Positions 16,841 through 24,649 of a stretch of DNA of 64,000 nucleotides are shown here, piece after piece. The stretch is from positions 1 to 64,000 of the forward strand of contig JABABD010000019.1 in the NCBI GenBank assembly GCA_014238425.1, given 5' to 3'. Each line of letters begins with the position of its first letter. Within the stretch, counting starts at the first letter, position 1. This DNA is from Flavobacteriaceae bacterium (GTDB lineage Bacteria; Bacteroidota; Bacteroidia; Flavobacteriales; Flavobacteriaceae). Position numbers and translations under genes: made by a program. The notes under the pieces are model-generated. The model worked only from the letters and a program-made list of their open reading frames with translations. It had not been told where the DNA came from and ran no database searches.

Positions 16841-19072
16841 ATGAGTAGCGCATCATCCGCAAGAAAAACAGCTAAATTCGGAACCTTCCTCGGCGTGTAT
16901 ACGCCAAGTATCCTTACCATTTTAGGACTTATCATGTACTTGCGTTTTGGCTGGGTTGTGGGTAACGTCGGACTTTACAACACTATTTTTATTGTTCTTA
17001 TGGCCAGTTCCATAACCTTTATTACAGGTTTGAGTGCTTCAGCTATTGCAACCAATATTAAAGTTGGAGTTGGCGGTGAATATTATATGATTTCCCGAAG
17101 TCTTGGCCTCGAACCAGGCGGTGCCATTGGCATTCCGTTGTATTTATGTCGCACTTTAAGCGTTACCTTTTACTGTTACGGATTGTCCGAAGCCATTTTA
17201 GCTTTAGTCCCAGAAACGCAATCTGTCATGTCTCCTTATGCCCTACGCGGACTCACAATTGTATTTATTATTTTGGTGACTGCCCTTTCGGGGAAAAGTG
17301 CCAAACTCGTTTTAAAATCACAGATCCCGATTTTAATTATTGTCGGAGCCTCTATTATTGCCTTAGCTGTTGGCGTGCTCACTCAAGACATGCAAACACC
17401 CATTACAGAAGCGACATACAGCACAGCACCTGAAGGTTTTTGGTATGTGTTTGCCGTGTTCTTTCCAGCCGTAACAGGTTTTACCGCAGGTATTGGTTTG
17501 AGTGGCGACCTAAAAGATCCACAAAAGTCTATCCCAAAAGGAACCTTAGGAGCTGTTATATCTGGGGCAGCCGTGTATCTCATTATTCCTTTGTTGTTAG
17601 CGATCACTGGCGCCTTGACTATCGAACAACTTTCAGACCCTAACGCAGGTGTCACCATTTGGACGCGCATTGCGGTTTTCGGACCATGGATTGTGTATCC
17701 AGCAGTTTGGGGAGCCGTCCTATCCTCTGCTTTTGGGAGTATTTTAGGAGGACCACGGATCCTTCAGGCCTTATCTATGGACGGACTCATGCCTAAATTC
17801 TTATCGAAGCTCTCAAAATCGGGGCAACCAACTGTTGCCACCTGGATCAGCGGTGCCATCGCTTTGGGCGCTGTATTTCTTGGCGGACTGAATACTTTGG
17901 CTCAATATGTTTCCGTATTATTTTTAACATTGTACGTCGCTGTAAATGTAAGTGCCGCCGTCGAGCAGCTCATTAAAGAACCCTCGTATCGACCAAAAAT
18001 TCATGTGCCATGGTATGTGTCTATCATCGGTGCTATAGGCGCCATGGTTGTCATGTGGCTCATTAACCCTTTGGCCTTTGCCTTTGCTATAGGCTTGGAA
18101 ACCCTTATTCTTATCGTTCTTATCAACCGAAAAATGGAGCAACAATGGGGCGATGCCGCAACGGGCGTTTGGATGCATTTAAGTCGGTTTGCTTTGCTGC
18201 GATTAAACGCCAAAAAGATTACCAAACGCAATTGGCGACCTATTATCATCTTATTTGTACATAATTTAAAGGAACGTATGAATGTGGTCAAGTTTGCCGA
18301 AATGCTCGGGCAAAATAGTGGTGTATTGACTGTCTCTCGGCTTATAAGTTCTGAAGATAAAGCTGAACTCCTGAAACGTAACGAGATTACTTTTGAAATG
18401 CAGCGTGATCTCGCTAAAGCGGGATTACAGGCACTCACAGAAGTAAACGAAGTCGATGACTTGAAGCGTGGCATGTACACGGTTGCGGCCTCTCATGGCA
18501 TTGCAGGTTTAAAAACAAATACCGTTATGTTTGGCTGGTCCGCCACTCAAAAAGGAAAGCAACAGGAACTACAGCTCATTAACGATTTGGCAGCTACTGG
18601 AAAGAACATCATTATGGTACATATTGAAAAGGCCTTTAGTAAAAAAGCAAAAAAAAATATTGATATCTGGTGGCGTGGTAGTGATATTAATGGTGATTTA
18701 ATGCTGATGCTCTCGTATTTAATACAACTGAATAACAAATGGAAAAAATCCAGCATTCGTATCTTATCGGTAGCCGATACCGAAATCGCAAAACAAGAAC
18801 TCTCGTACCATATAGAAGACTCCATAAAAGAAGCACGTATCGAAGCCAAGGTTGAAGTGTTGGTGAAAAATGGTGATGATATTGTTGGACAATTGATAGG
18901 TAAAAGTAAACGTAGCGATTTGGTGTTCTCTGGTTTGGCACGACATAACAGCCAAATAAAGGCCCGTATTGCTATTATCGACCGGATGGTGGCAGATTTA
19001 AAAGCCGTCGCTTTTGTTCAAAATAATGGGATGAGTTCAGAGATTCCTGTGATTTTTAATAGTAAAAAATAA
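16841..19072 (+). CDS. SLC12 (cation-chloride cotransporter)-like permease
   Basis: 743 residues. Residues about 15-440 form twelve hydrophobic segments of the APC fold: FGTFLGVYTPSILTILGLIM opens TM1 with the helix break seen in bacterial NKCC-like proteins, then GGEYYMISRSLGLEPGGAIG and FPAVTGFTAGIGLSGDLKDP. Residues 460-743 make a cytosolic C-terminal domain (VVKFAEMLGQNSGVLTVSRL, FSGLARHNSQIK) like that of SLC12 carriers. Likely moves ions or amino acids with Na+/K+/Cl-; substrate unproven. It stands between repeat clusters, with no operon partner, and seems richer in GC than the accessory genes nearby. Confidence 0.85.
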   Translation: MSSASSARKTAKFGTFLGVYTPSILTILGLIMYLRFGWVVGNVGLYNTIFIVLMASSITFITGLSASAIATNIKVGVGGEYYMISRSLGLEPGGAIGIPLYLCRTLSVTFYCYGLSEAILALVPETQSVMSPYALRGLTIVFIILVTALSGKSAKLVLKSQIPILIIVGASIIALAVGVLTQDMQTPITEATYSTAPEGFWYVFAVFFPAVTGFTAGIGLSGDLKDPQKSIPKGTLGAVISGAAVYLIIPLLLAITGALTIEQLSDPNAGVTIWTRIAVFGPWIVYPAVWGAVLSSAFGSILGGPRILQALSMDGLMPKFLSKLSKSGQPTVATWISGAIALGAVFLGGLNTLAQYVSVLFLTLYVAVNVSAAVEQLIKEPSYRPKIHVPWYVSIIGAIGAMVVMWLINPLAFAFAIGLETLILIVLINRKMEQQWGDAATGVWMHLSRFALLRLNAKKITKRNWRPIIILFVHNLKERMNVVKFAEMLGQNSGVLTVSRLISSEDKAELLKRNEITFEMQRDLAKAGLQALTEVNEVDDLKRGMYTVAASHGIAGLKTNTVMFGWSATQKGKQQELQLINDLAATGKNIIMVHIEKAFSKKAKKNIDIWWRGSDINGDLMLMLSYLIQLNNKWKKSSIRILSVADTEIAKQELSYHIEDSIKEARIEAKVEVLVKNGDDIVGQLIGKSKRSDLVFSGLARHNSQIKARIAIIDRMVADLKAVAFVQNNGMSSEIPVIFNSKK

Positions 19073-19078
19073 CACTAC

Positions 19079-19178
19079 CGTCATATTGAGTGGTACATAC
19101 TAATGCGTTGTATCGAGATGATCCTTGGTTATAGTTCTCGATACATCCCTCCTTTTAGTCAGGACACTCGAACTGACG
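19079..19178 (+). repeat. full copy (C) of the palindromic repeat family
   Basis: 100 bp from CGTCATATTGAGTGG to CACTCGAACTGACG with inner TATCGAGA/TCTCGATA. It begins 6 bp after the cotransporter stop and ends exactly 20 bp before the second GIY-YIG ATG. Confidence 0.8.
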
Positions 19179-19198
19179 AAATCTACTATATTTATAGC

Positions 19199-19468
19199 AT
19201 GCAAATATCTTATGTTTACATATTAGAATGTTCGGACCGCACTTATTACACAGGAATTACTTCTATCCTTGATAAACGACTAATCGAGCATCAAAAAGGA
19301 ATTCATAAAGAAAGCTATACTTATTCGAGAAGACCCGTTGAATTTACAGATATTAATCTAGCTATTACGACAGAAAAACAAATCAAGAAATGGTCAAGAG
19401 CTAAAAAAGAAGCACTGATCAACGATGAATTTGATAAGCTTCCTAATCTCGCGAAGAAAAAATTTTAG
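19199..19468 (+). CDS. repeat-associated GIY-YIG nuclease with internal deletion
   Basis: 89 residues from ATG 19199 (MQISYVYILEC). About 90% identical to the protein at 16291 but six residues (LKFYAE) are missing after RRPVE. The lost 18 bp are bounded by GAATT direct repeats, so slippage is likely. The Tyr, Arg and Glu motifs (YYTGIT, DKRLIEHQ, TEKQIKKW) remain, but a core strand is shortened, so activity is doubtful. The open frame back to 19103 is repeat DNA. Confidence 0.8.
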   Translation: MQISYVYILECSDRTYYTGITSILDKRLIEHQKGIHKESYTYSRRPVEFTDINLAITTEKQIKKWSRAKKEALINDEFDKLPNLAKKKF

Positions 19469-19475
19469 AGCTCTC

Positions 19476-19509
19476 CATCACTTCAAGTGATTCTGAAAGC
19501 AACGAAGAC
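19476..19509 (+). repeat. half copy (D1) of the palindromic repeat family
   Basis: CATCACTTCAAGTGATTCTG is a degenerate left arm, starting 7 bp after the GIY-YIG stop codon. Confidence 0.6.
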
Positions 19510-19612
19510 CGTCACATCGAGTGACTTTAGCTTGCGAAAGTTGTATCGAGATGCGTTCTTGTTTGTAGTTCTCGATACATCTCTCCTATTCGTCGAGACA
19601 CTCGAACTGACG
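19510..19612 (+). repeat. full copy (D2) of the palindromic repeat family
   Basis: 103 bp; CGTCACATCGAGTG / CACTCGAACTGACG outer arms and GTATCGAGA / TCTCGATAC inner arms. Confidence 0.85.
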
Positions 19613-19624
19613 AAATTCCTACCA

Positions 19625-19711
19625 GCGTCACTTCAAATAATCTCTAAATCAACGAACAACGTCACTTCGAGTGATTCTGAGTACAGCGAAGAATTGTATC
19701 AAGAAGCTCCC
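19625..19711 (+). repeat. linker plus partial copy (D3/D4) of the repeat family
   Basis: GCGTCACTTCAAATAATCTC followed by CGTCACTTCGAGTGATTCTG and TTGTATCAAGAAG. The same linker occurs at 20659-20705 between copies E and F, so it belongs to a larger compound repeat. The right arm is missing here. The sequence up to 19786 holds no gene. Confidence 0.65.
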
Positions 19712-19786
19712 TTTTTTACACTTTTTTTCGTATCTTATAGTGTTATCCTGCTATCAGCTTCTGGCCTACTTCAAAATTTTAGCATT

Positions 19787-20530
19787 ATGAATCCGCCGTT
19801 AATATTAACCATCATTTTTTTTCTTTTCTTATTATCTGGTATTCGTATTATTTATGAGTACAAGCGTGCGCTTAAGTTCCGTTTTGGGAGCTACGTTAAA
19901 ACCTTACAACCTGGTTTCCGTTGGGTCATCCCATTGGTAGAGACCATTCAGGTGGTAGATATTCGTGTCATTACCATAAACGTGGTGTCGCAAGAAGTTA
20001 TGACCGAAGACAACGTACCATGTAGTATCGATGGCGTGGTGTTCTTTAAGATCAATGACCCGGAAAAGGCCGTGCTTGAGGTTGAAGAATTCAAGTTTGC
20101 GATAACACAACTCGCTCAAGCCGCTTTGCGAGATGTATGTGGCAAGGTAGAGCTCGACACAATCCTTTCCAAACGTGAGGAAATGGGTAAAGACATTAAA
20201 AGCATTGTGGAACAGGAAACACAACAATGGGGCATCGAGATCAATGACGTGAAGATAAAAGACATACAATTACCAGAAAACATGAAACGTATGATGGCCA
20301 ATCAAGCAGAAGCCGAGCGTTCGCGTCGTGCACGTATTATTCTGGCAGAAGCTGAAGAGCAAGCAGCAGGAAAACTACTGGAAGCTGGTAAAATGATAGA
20401 TCAATCGCCATCAGCCATTAAATTGCGTCTGTACCAAACTCTAAGCAATATCGCCGCAGAAAAAAACTCCACCATCCTCTTCCCGTTCCCTGAAGAAGTG
20501 CTGCCAAGAAATGATAAGCGTAGCGAATAG
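19787..20530 (+). CDS. SPFH-domain (stomatin/slipin-like) membrane protein
   Basis: 247 residues from ATG 19787; the longer frame from 19487 is translated repeat DNA. An N-terminal membrane segment (ILTIIFFLFLLSGIRIIYEY) is followed by the SPFH domain (about 25-185: FRFGSYVKTLQPGFRWVIP, VDIRVITINVVSQEVMTEDN, QAALRDVCGKVELDTILSKRE) and a charged coiled coil rich in Ala and Glu (MMANQAEAERSRRARIILAE). It is smaller than HflK/HflC and fits bacterial slipins, which organise membrane microdomains. No NfeD partner is present. Compound repeats flank both sides. Confidence 0.87.
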   Translation: MNPPLILTIIFFLFLLSGIRIIYEYKRALKFRFGSYVKTLQPGFRWVIPLVETIQVVDIRVITINVVSQEVMTEDNVPCSIDGVVFFKINDPEKAVLEVEEFKFAITQLAQAALRDVCGKVELDTILSKREEMGKDIKSIVEQETQQWGIEINDVKIKDIQLPENMKRMMANQAEAERSRRARIILAEAEEQAAGKLLEAGKMIDQSPSAIKLRLYQTLSNIAAEKNSTILFPFPEEVLPRNDKRSE

Positions 20531-20550
20531 AAAAAAGCGAAAATAACCAA

Positions 20551-20658
20551 CGTCACATTGAGTAGCGCATGCCAATGCGTTGTATCGAGAAGCCTTCATC
20601 AAACCTTCCAAAAGTTCTCGATACATCTCTCCTATTCGTCGAGACACTCGAATTGACG
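20551..20658 (+). repeat. full copy (E) of the palindromic repeat family
   Basis: 108 bp from CGTCACATTGAGTAG to CACTCGAATTGACG. The right 75 bp are nearly identical to copy F. Confidence 0.85.
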
Positions 20659-20705
20659 AAAATCCTACCAACGTCACTACAAATAATCTCTAAATCAACC
20701 AACAA

Positions 20706-20818
20706 CGTCACTTCGAGTGATTTGTAAAGAATGAGCAAATAGTATCGAGAAGCCTTTATCAAACCTTCCAAAAGTTCTCGATACATCTCTCCTATTCGTC
20801 GAGACACTCGAACTGACG
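20706..20818 (+). repeat. full copy (F) of the palindromic repeat family
   Basis: 113 bp from CGTCACTTCGAGTGA to CACTCGAACTGACG. The segment from GTATCGAGAAGCC onward repeats copy E with two differences, showing recent duplication. Copies E, linker and F fill the space between the SPFH and DUF2188 genes. Confidence 0.85.
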
Positions 20819-20876
20819 CTAATTAAAACAGACTCTACAAAAAATAGTATCTTGGCAAACACTAAGCACCCGCAAC

Positions 20877-21164
20877 ATGCCAGACAGCAAAAAATCATCT
20901 TGGTTAAGAACTATAATTGATTTGATAGAACTCTTTTTTAAGAGTTCTCGCGACAGCAACAAAACAAGAACCTGGCACCAACATGTGGTACCTTACGAAG
21001 ATGATTGGGCAGTGCGTCGTGAAGGCAATAAACGTATTACCTCTAAACACAGAAAACAAACTACGGCTATACGTAAAGCCAAAACGCTTGCCAGAAAACA
21101 TAAAGCAGATGTGATTATCCACAGAGCAGATGGCACGATACGAGACCGGATTAGTTATGACTAG
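20877..21164 (+). CDS. DUF2188 domain-containing protein
   Basis: 95 residues. The C-terminal 60 match the DUF2188 pattern: HVVPYEDDWAVRREGNKR, a basic helix TTAIRKAKTLARKHKADVII, and HRADGTIRDR. The N-terminal 30 residues are an extra basic stretch (SSRDSNKTRTWHQ). DUF2188 proteins are small cytosolic proteins of unknown role, common in accessory regions. It follows repeat F and converges with the next cluster. Confidence 0.8.
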   Translation: MPDSKKSSWLRTIIDLIELFFKSSRDSNKTRTWHQHVVPYEDDWAVRREGNKRITSKHRKQTTAIRKAKTLARKHKADVIIHRADGTIRDRISYD

Positions 21165-21178
21165 TTGCATTACGATAT

Positions 21179-21562
21179 TTAATGTTGATAACATCTACCG
21201 CTAGCACTCTTGGTTTTTCGCTTACAGCGATTTCCAGATTTAGTAGTTCCCATACATTGCGTAGATGTAGAAGATGTCTTTTTTACTGAAGTACTATGTA
21301 TCTTTCTGGATGACTTTGATGGACTAATACTATTACTTTTATTACTAGCAGAATTTTTACTAGAAGGTTTACATACGCTACACCTTCCATATCCGGCATC
21401 AATAGCACTTTTTAATTTTATTTCTCTTTTCGAGTATTTGAGATAGTGGCAATGCTCTAGATGATATTTCTCCCCCGTTTTTGTGACATATACGGTTTGG
21501 GCTATCGTATTTGTAACGAAGCTAAGTGATATAAATAGAACAAGAATTTTTAATGATTTCAT
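21179..21562 (-). CDS. exported Cys-rich (Ada-like zinc knuckle) protein
   Basis: 127 residues with signal peptide (ILVLFISLSFVTNTIAQ). Residues about 22-65 carry YVTKTGEKYHLEHCHYLK and GRCSVCKPS, a Cys/His set like the metal-binding motif found at the end of SNase and Ada-related proteins. A Ser/Lys-rich linker leads to a second Cys cluster, CMGTTKSGNRCKRKTKS then GRCYQH. The start ATG overlaps the stop of the SNase gene by one base (TAATG), suggesting coupled translation and a joint role. Function unknown. Confidence 0.7.
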   Translation of the reverse strand: MKSLKILVLFISLSFVTNTIAQTVYVTKTGEKYHLEHCHYLKYSKREIKLKSAIDAGYGRCSVCKPSSKNSASNKSNSISPSKSSRKIHSTSVKKTSSTSTQCMGTTKSGNRCKRKTKSASGRCYQH

Positions 21563-22095
21563 TATTTACTTTTTCTCTTTTTTGCATCCCTCCATGCCCA
21601 TGGTGCAATTGCATTTTTATCTTGCCACAAACCTATCTTGCTTGCTTTTGCCGTATCATGAAACGATTGCAACAATGAATCTTTAGAATATTTCACATAG
21701 TGCCATGCTAAACCTGCCTTAATTAATTCTTGATTCAACACTAAAGAATCATCATAAATCACATTACTTATTAAACGTCTATACTTATCTTTTTTCAATA
21801 CTTTTAAAGTTACTGTTCTACCAAAAATAGCATCAGAAGTAAATTGCTTAGCTCGCTTAGAAAATGGCTGTTTTCTTTCTGGACAGTCTATACTAGCTAA
21901 TCTTACTTTTATCTGAATAGAGTCTTTTGTCAAAAGTTTAAACGTATCACCATCTGTTATTGCAATTACTTTTCCAACGATGGTTTCTTTTTTTGAAGAG
22001 TAAATAGTTCTAAATGAACTGCATGTAAAAACAATGAAAAGAGAGGCAGCAAGAAACTTATTTTTTGAGTACAAAATTTTTGATGATTTTATCAA
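21562..22095 (-). CDS. thermonuclease (SNase-like) family protein
   Basis: 177 residues. Hydrophobic N-terminus (FLAASLFIVFTCSS) indicates export, perhaps as a lipoprotein. The staphylococcal nuclease fold shows VIAITDGDTFKLL with calcium-binding Asp, RLASIDCPERKQPF with the first catalytic Arg and the Glu, and KYRRLISNV with the second Arg. LIKAGLAWHYVKYS and GLWQDKNAIAPWAWR complete the domain. Expected to cleave DNA/RNA in the periplasm. The frame overlaps the upstream gene by 38 bp; a TTG at 22074 is an alternative start. Confidence 0.87.
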   Translation of the reverse strand: MIKSSKILYSKNKFLAASLFIVFTCSSFRTIYSSKKETIVGKVIAITDGDTFKLLTKDSIQIKVRLASIDCPERKQPFSKRAKQFTSDAIFGRTVTLKVLKKDKYRRLISNVIYDDSLVLNQELIKAGLAWHYVKYSKDSLLQSFHDTAKASKIGLWQDKNAIAPWAWRDAKKRKSK

Positions 22096-22972
22096 TATCC
22101 GAAGGTAAAGATGAAATTTTTATTTCATATTTAGCAACATTCATTTTATTAAACCAGTCTTTCCAATATTTTAGTAAGATATCTCGTTCATATGGATTCT
22201 TTTTATCCGGATTAATTCCCAATACCAATATTTCTAAATCAGATAAATTATCTATAGTTGAAATAAATCCGAAATTCTCAGAAGTTATTTTTTTCTTCCA
22301 ATTCTTATTATCCAGTTTGAATTTCCTTATATCCTGTGGAGTTAGATAATTGGTTAAATTTTCTTCTTTCTTCTTTGCATCTTTATGGTATATGTATCCA
22401 TCAGTCAGAATAATTAATATGTTCCTGAAACCTTCATCAATACAATAATCTTTAATTTTAGTATCAAAAAAGCCCCACGTATCCGAACCAATATATTCAT
22501 TATCCTTAATAGCAAGTTCATAAATTTCTAACGGTTTAGTTGAATAAACGCTTTGTAATTCATCAAGTAATTCCAAAGAAACGTTGTTACGATTAAGATT
22601 ATATTTTAAGGTGTTAGATAAATTATTTATGTTCTTGTTTTGAGGTTCTGGATCGAAATACAATTGTATTCTATCTCCTATTTGTCTAACCTTTTTCCCC
22701 CTAAGATGAGCGTCAAATGCTTCCGATACTGATTTTATGTATGCAACATCCCTCAAATAATATTCCATTGATTCGTTAGGATATTTATTAGGATTTATCC
22801 TGTCAGATAAATCCAACAAGAAACTGATATTTAAATTTTGAATCTGTTTATTTGATTTTAAAATTGCTTCGGATTCAGAAATTTGTTTCCTATTTGTAGC
22901 AGGACCATCCGTACATGAAATAAATAGAATAAGATAGCCCAATATGAATCGATTATTAAATATCTTTTTCAT
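22058..22972 (-). CDS. VWA-like lipoprotein
   Basis: 304 residues, SPII signal (LILFISC, Cys about 20). NISFLLDLSDRINP resembles the first strand and DxSxR-type MIDAS loop of von Willebrand A folds, and ILIILTDGYIYH resembles the VWA strand with a TDG motif. TLKYNLNRNNVSLELLDEL and ILVLGINPDKKNPYERD follow. I could not match it to a named family. Placed between an exported nuclease and a 4-TM coiled-coil protein, it may be the surface-exposed part of a membrane complex. Confidence 0.65.
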   Translation of the reverse strand: MKKIFNNRFILGYLILFISCTDGPATNRKQISESEAILKSNKQIQNLNISFLLDLSDRINPNKYPNESMEYYLRDVAYIKSVSEAFDAHLRGKKVRQIGDRIQLYFDPEPQNKNINNLSNTLKYNLNRNNVSLELLDELQSVYSTKPLEIYELAIKDNEYIGSDTWGFFDTKIKDYCIDEGFRNILIILTDGYIYHKDAKKKEENLTNYLTPQDIRKFKLDNKNWKKKITSENFGFISTIDNLSDLEILVLGINPDKKNPYERDILLKYWKDWFNKMNVAKYEIKISSLPSDIDKIIKNFVLKK

Positions 22973-22976
22973 GATT

Positions 22977-24239
22977 CTAATTTTTTGTAAACACTAAATG
23001 TTGAAAATCCATATCCTCTAAATTCAATTCTCTCAAATGATTCTGAGACACTTCTTCACAACTATTCCTTAATTCACTTTTCTCCTTTTTCGGCAAAGCT
23101 AACTCGGCATTGATGGACTGATACCAGCCTTCCTTAAATTGATAGTGATAATGAAGATATTCCTTAACAGGGAACACAAATCCATCAATCTTCGATTGAA
23201 GTTCTGATATTTCGCCATTGATTGAAGCTATTTCATGTTTTACTGAATCCATTTTAGAAATTAATTTATCTTTTTTTATTATGGCATTTTTTATTTCTTG
23301 TTTTTTACTTCTAATGAAACTTTTGATTTTATCGACGTTCTCATGTTCTTTCATAACAAAGTCAAATACTAAACCCCAGATAACATACACTACAAAACCG
23401 GCGAAAATAATTCCCCAAAAATTAACACTTTTGACCGCAATTGAAGGAGAAAAAACCTCACCAAGCACTCTATCAAACTCAAAAATCTTTTTCTCAATTA
23501 AATAAGCTAGAATAATATCAAACATGAAAGTCAGAATAAAAAGAGCTGATAACTTAAGATGCGATATGGATGATTTTGTTTTTTGAAACATATGCACTAA
23601 ATAACCTAAACCCATAAAAACAAAAGGAATCGTCCCAACAAATACAGCTTCCAACCATCCATCAGATATTGCCTTACTCAAAGCATTAGAATCAAAAATT
23701 GCTGCTGTTAAACTTCCGGTTTCAAAGTCTTTAAAAAATGATGAATAAGAAGCCGATATATAGAATACAAATAAGTAAATAGTGATTGGCACCAATAAAG
23801 CTAAACCTATATAGAATTGCGCTTTTGGTCTCTTATCTGCATCTATACCATATTTTTCAGGATTCTGTTTTACATCTATCATCTCAAATTTTAGATCATC
23901 AACAGATTTGATTAACTCTTCCTTTTGATCTTCATAAATAGTTGTAGCTGTCTCTCTTTTCTTTAATTCTGTTCTAGCTTTTTCTTGCTCTTCTTTATAA
24001 GGTTGTTTGAGTCTCTGTTGCTCATTAAGCTGTTTTCTGCACAAATTTTCAAAACTATTGTATAAATTTTGAAGACCAACACCAAACGTAACAGGGTCTC
24101 CCGAAGCTTTAGTTGAAGCCCCATAACCACTTTGGTAATATGTAATTCTAAATTGCTCTCTGGCATCTTCTGTATTTTCACTTGCAGGTTTTGAAACAAC
24201 AGCCTTTTTCAATTCAAACAGCTTCTTTATTCCTTCCAT
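22977..24239 (-). CDS. four-TM coiled-coil membrane protein
   Basis: 420 residues, no recognised family. Residues about 75-120 are a charged coiled coil (EEQEKARTELKKRETATT). Four hydrophobic segments follow: about 145-165, 200-225, 228-248 and 268-292. A second coiled coil lies near 305-350 (KQEIKNAIIKKDKLISKMDS). The C-terminal 60 residues are soluble. It lies 4 bp from both neighbours, the VWA-like lipoprotein and the TerB-like protein, so the three are likely one operon and perhaps one complex spanning the inner membrane. Confidence 0.65.
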   Translation of the reverse strand: MEGIKKLFELKKAVVSKPASENTEDAREQFRITYYQSGYGASTKASGDPVTFGVGLQNLYNSFENLCRKQLNEQQRLKQPYKEEQEKARTELKKRETATTIYEDQKEELIKSVDDLKFEMIDVKQNPEKYGIDADKRPKAQFYIGLALLVPITIYLFVFYISASYSSFFKDFETGSLTAAIFDSNALSKAISDGWLEAVFVGTIPFVFMGLGYLVHMFQKTKSSISHLKLSALFILTFMFDIILAYLIEKKIFEFDRVLGEVFSPSIAVKSVNFWGIIFAGFVVYVIWGLVFDFVMKEHENVDKIKSFIRSKKQEIKNAIIKKDKLISKMDSVKHEIASINGEISELQSKIDGFVFPVKEYLHYHYQFKEGWYQSINAELALPKKEKSELRNSCEEVSQNHLRELNLEDMDFQHLVFTKN

Positions 24240-24243
24240 TGTA

Positions 24244-24636
24244 TTATGAGTTTATACTTATAATGATTTCTTCTTTACTCATATTTTTCTTTGCACAGCT
24301 TAACAAATAATCAGCTAGCTTATTTACATTCTCTTCTAGAAATTGAAATTTTTTACAATATTTCTTGAGAGTAATGTATTCATCTTCAGTTACTTTTCCA
24401 TCGGCCCAAATCATTAGTGAAAGGTCATACAAATACTCTACTCGTTGTTCCAGCGATTCTGGTATTGATGTATTATGAGAAGGATTCAACAAAATACCAT
24501 CCAACTGTTCTCTAGTCAGACCACGTTCTTCAGCAAACTTGTAAAGCATTTGCATTTCAAGCAAATCAAAGCTATCATCTGAAAACGCCATTTGATATAA
24601 TCTTAAAAAATGACTCTTCAATTCTGTAGATATCAT
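24244..24636 (-). CDS. TerB-like helical protein
   Basis: 130 residues, all helical. LKSHFLRLYQMAFSDDSFDL and DLSLMIWADGKVTEDEY form the repeated A-D-G/D-x-x acidic turns seen in TerB/DjlA-type domains that bind metal or membranes. ERGLTREQLDGILLNP is the helix between them. It starts 4 bp before the 4-TM gene. TerB-family members act with VWA proteins in tellurite/stress systems, which fits the VWA-like neighbour, but this is a distant member. Confidence 0.7.
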   Translation of the reverse strand: MISTELKSHFLRLYQMAFSDDSFDLLEMQMLYKFAEERGLTREQLDGILLNPSHNTSIPESLEQRVEYLYDLSLMIWADGKVTEDEYITLKKYCKKFQFLEENVNKLADYLLSCAKKNMSKEEIIISINS

Positions 24637-24649
24637 ATATGAATATTAA

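Larger units (their letters stand above)
19079..19509 (+). mobile_element. second candidate GIY-YIG/palindrome composite element
   Basis: Repeat C, 20 bp, GIY-YIG gene, 7 bp, half repeat D1. Spacings equal those of the element at 16114-16747, while the repeats themselves have diverged. This makes chance adjacency unlikely. Mobility is inferred, not shown. Confidence 0.5.

Noticed and set aside
18001-18480. 159-residue minus-strand frame inside the cotransporter gene
   Set aside because: Lies fully within a well-supported long gene; a frame shadow caused by codon composition.
16114-20818. CRISPR array
   Set aside because: Repeats are about 100 bp, irregularly spaced and internally palindromic, with genes between them; no spacer structure and no cas genes.
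20441-20898. Three overlapping minus-strand frames with similar sequences (MSRRIGEMYRELLEG-type)
   Set aside because: Their similarity stems from the repeats E and F; they are translations of repeat DNA, not a gene family.
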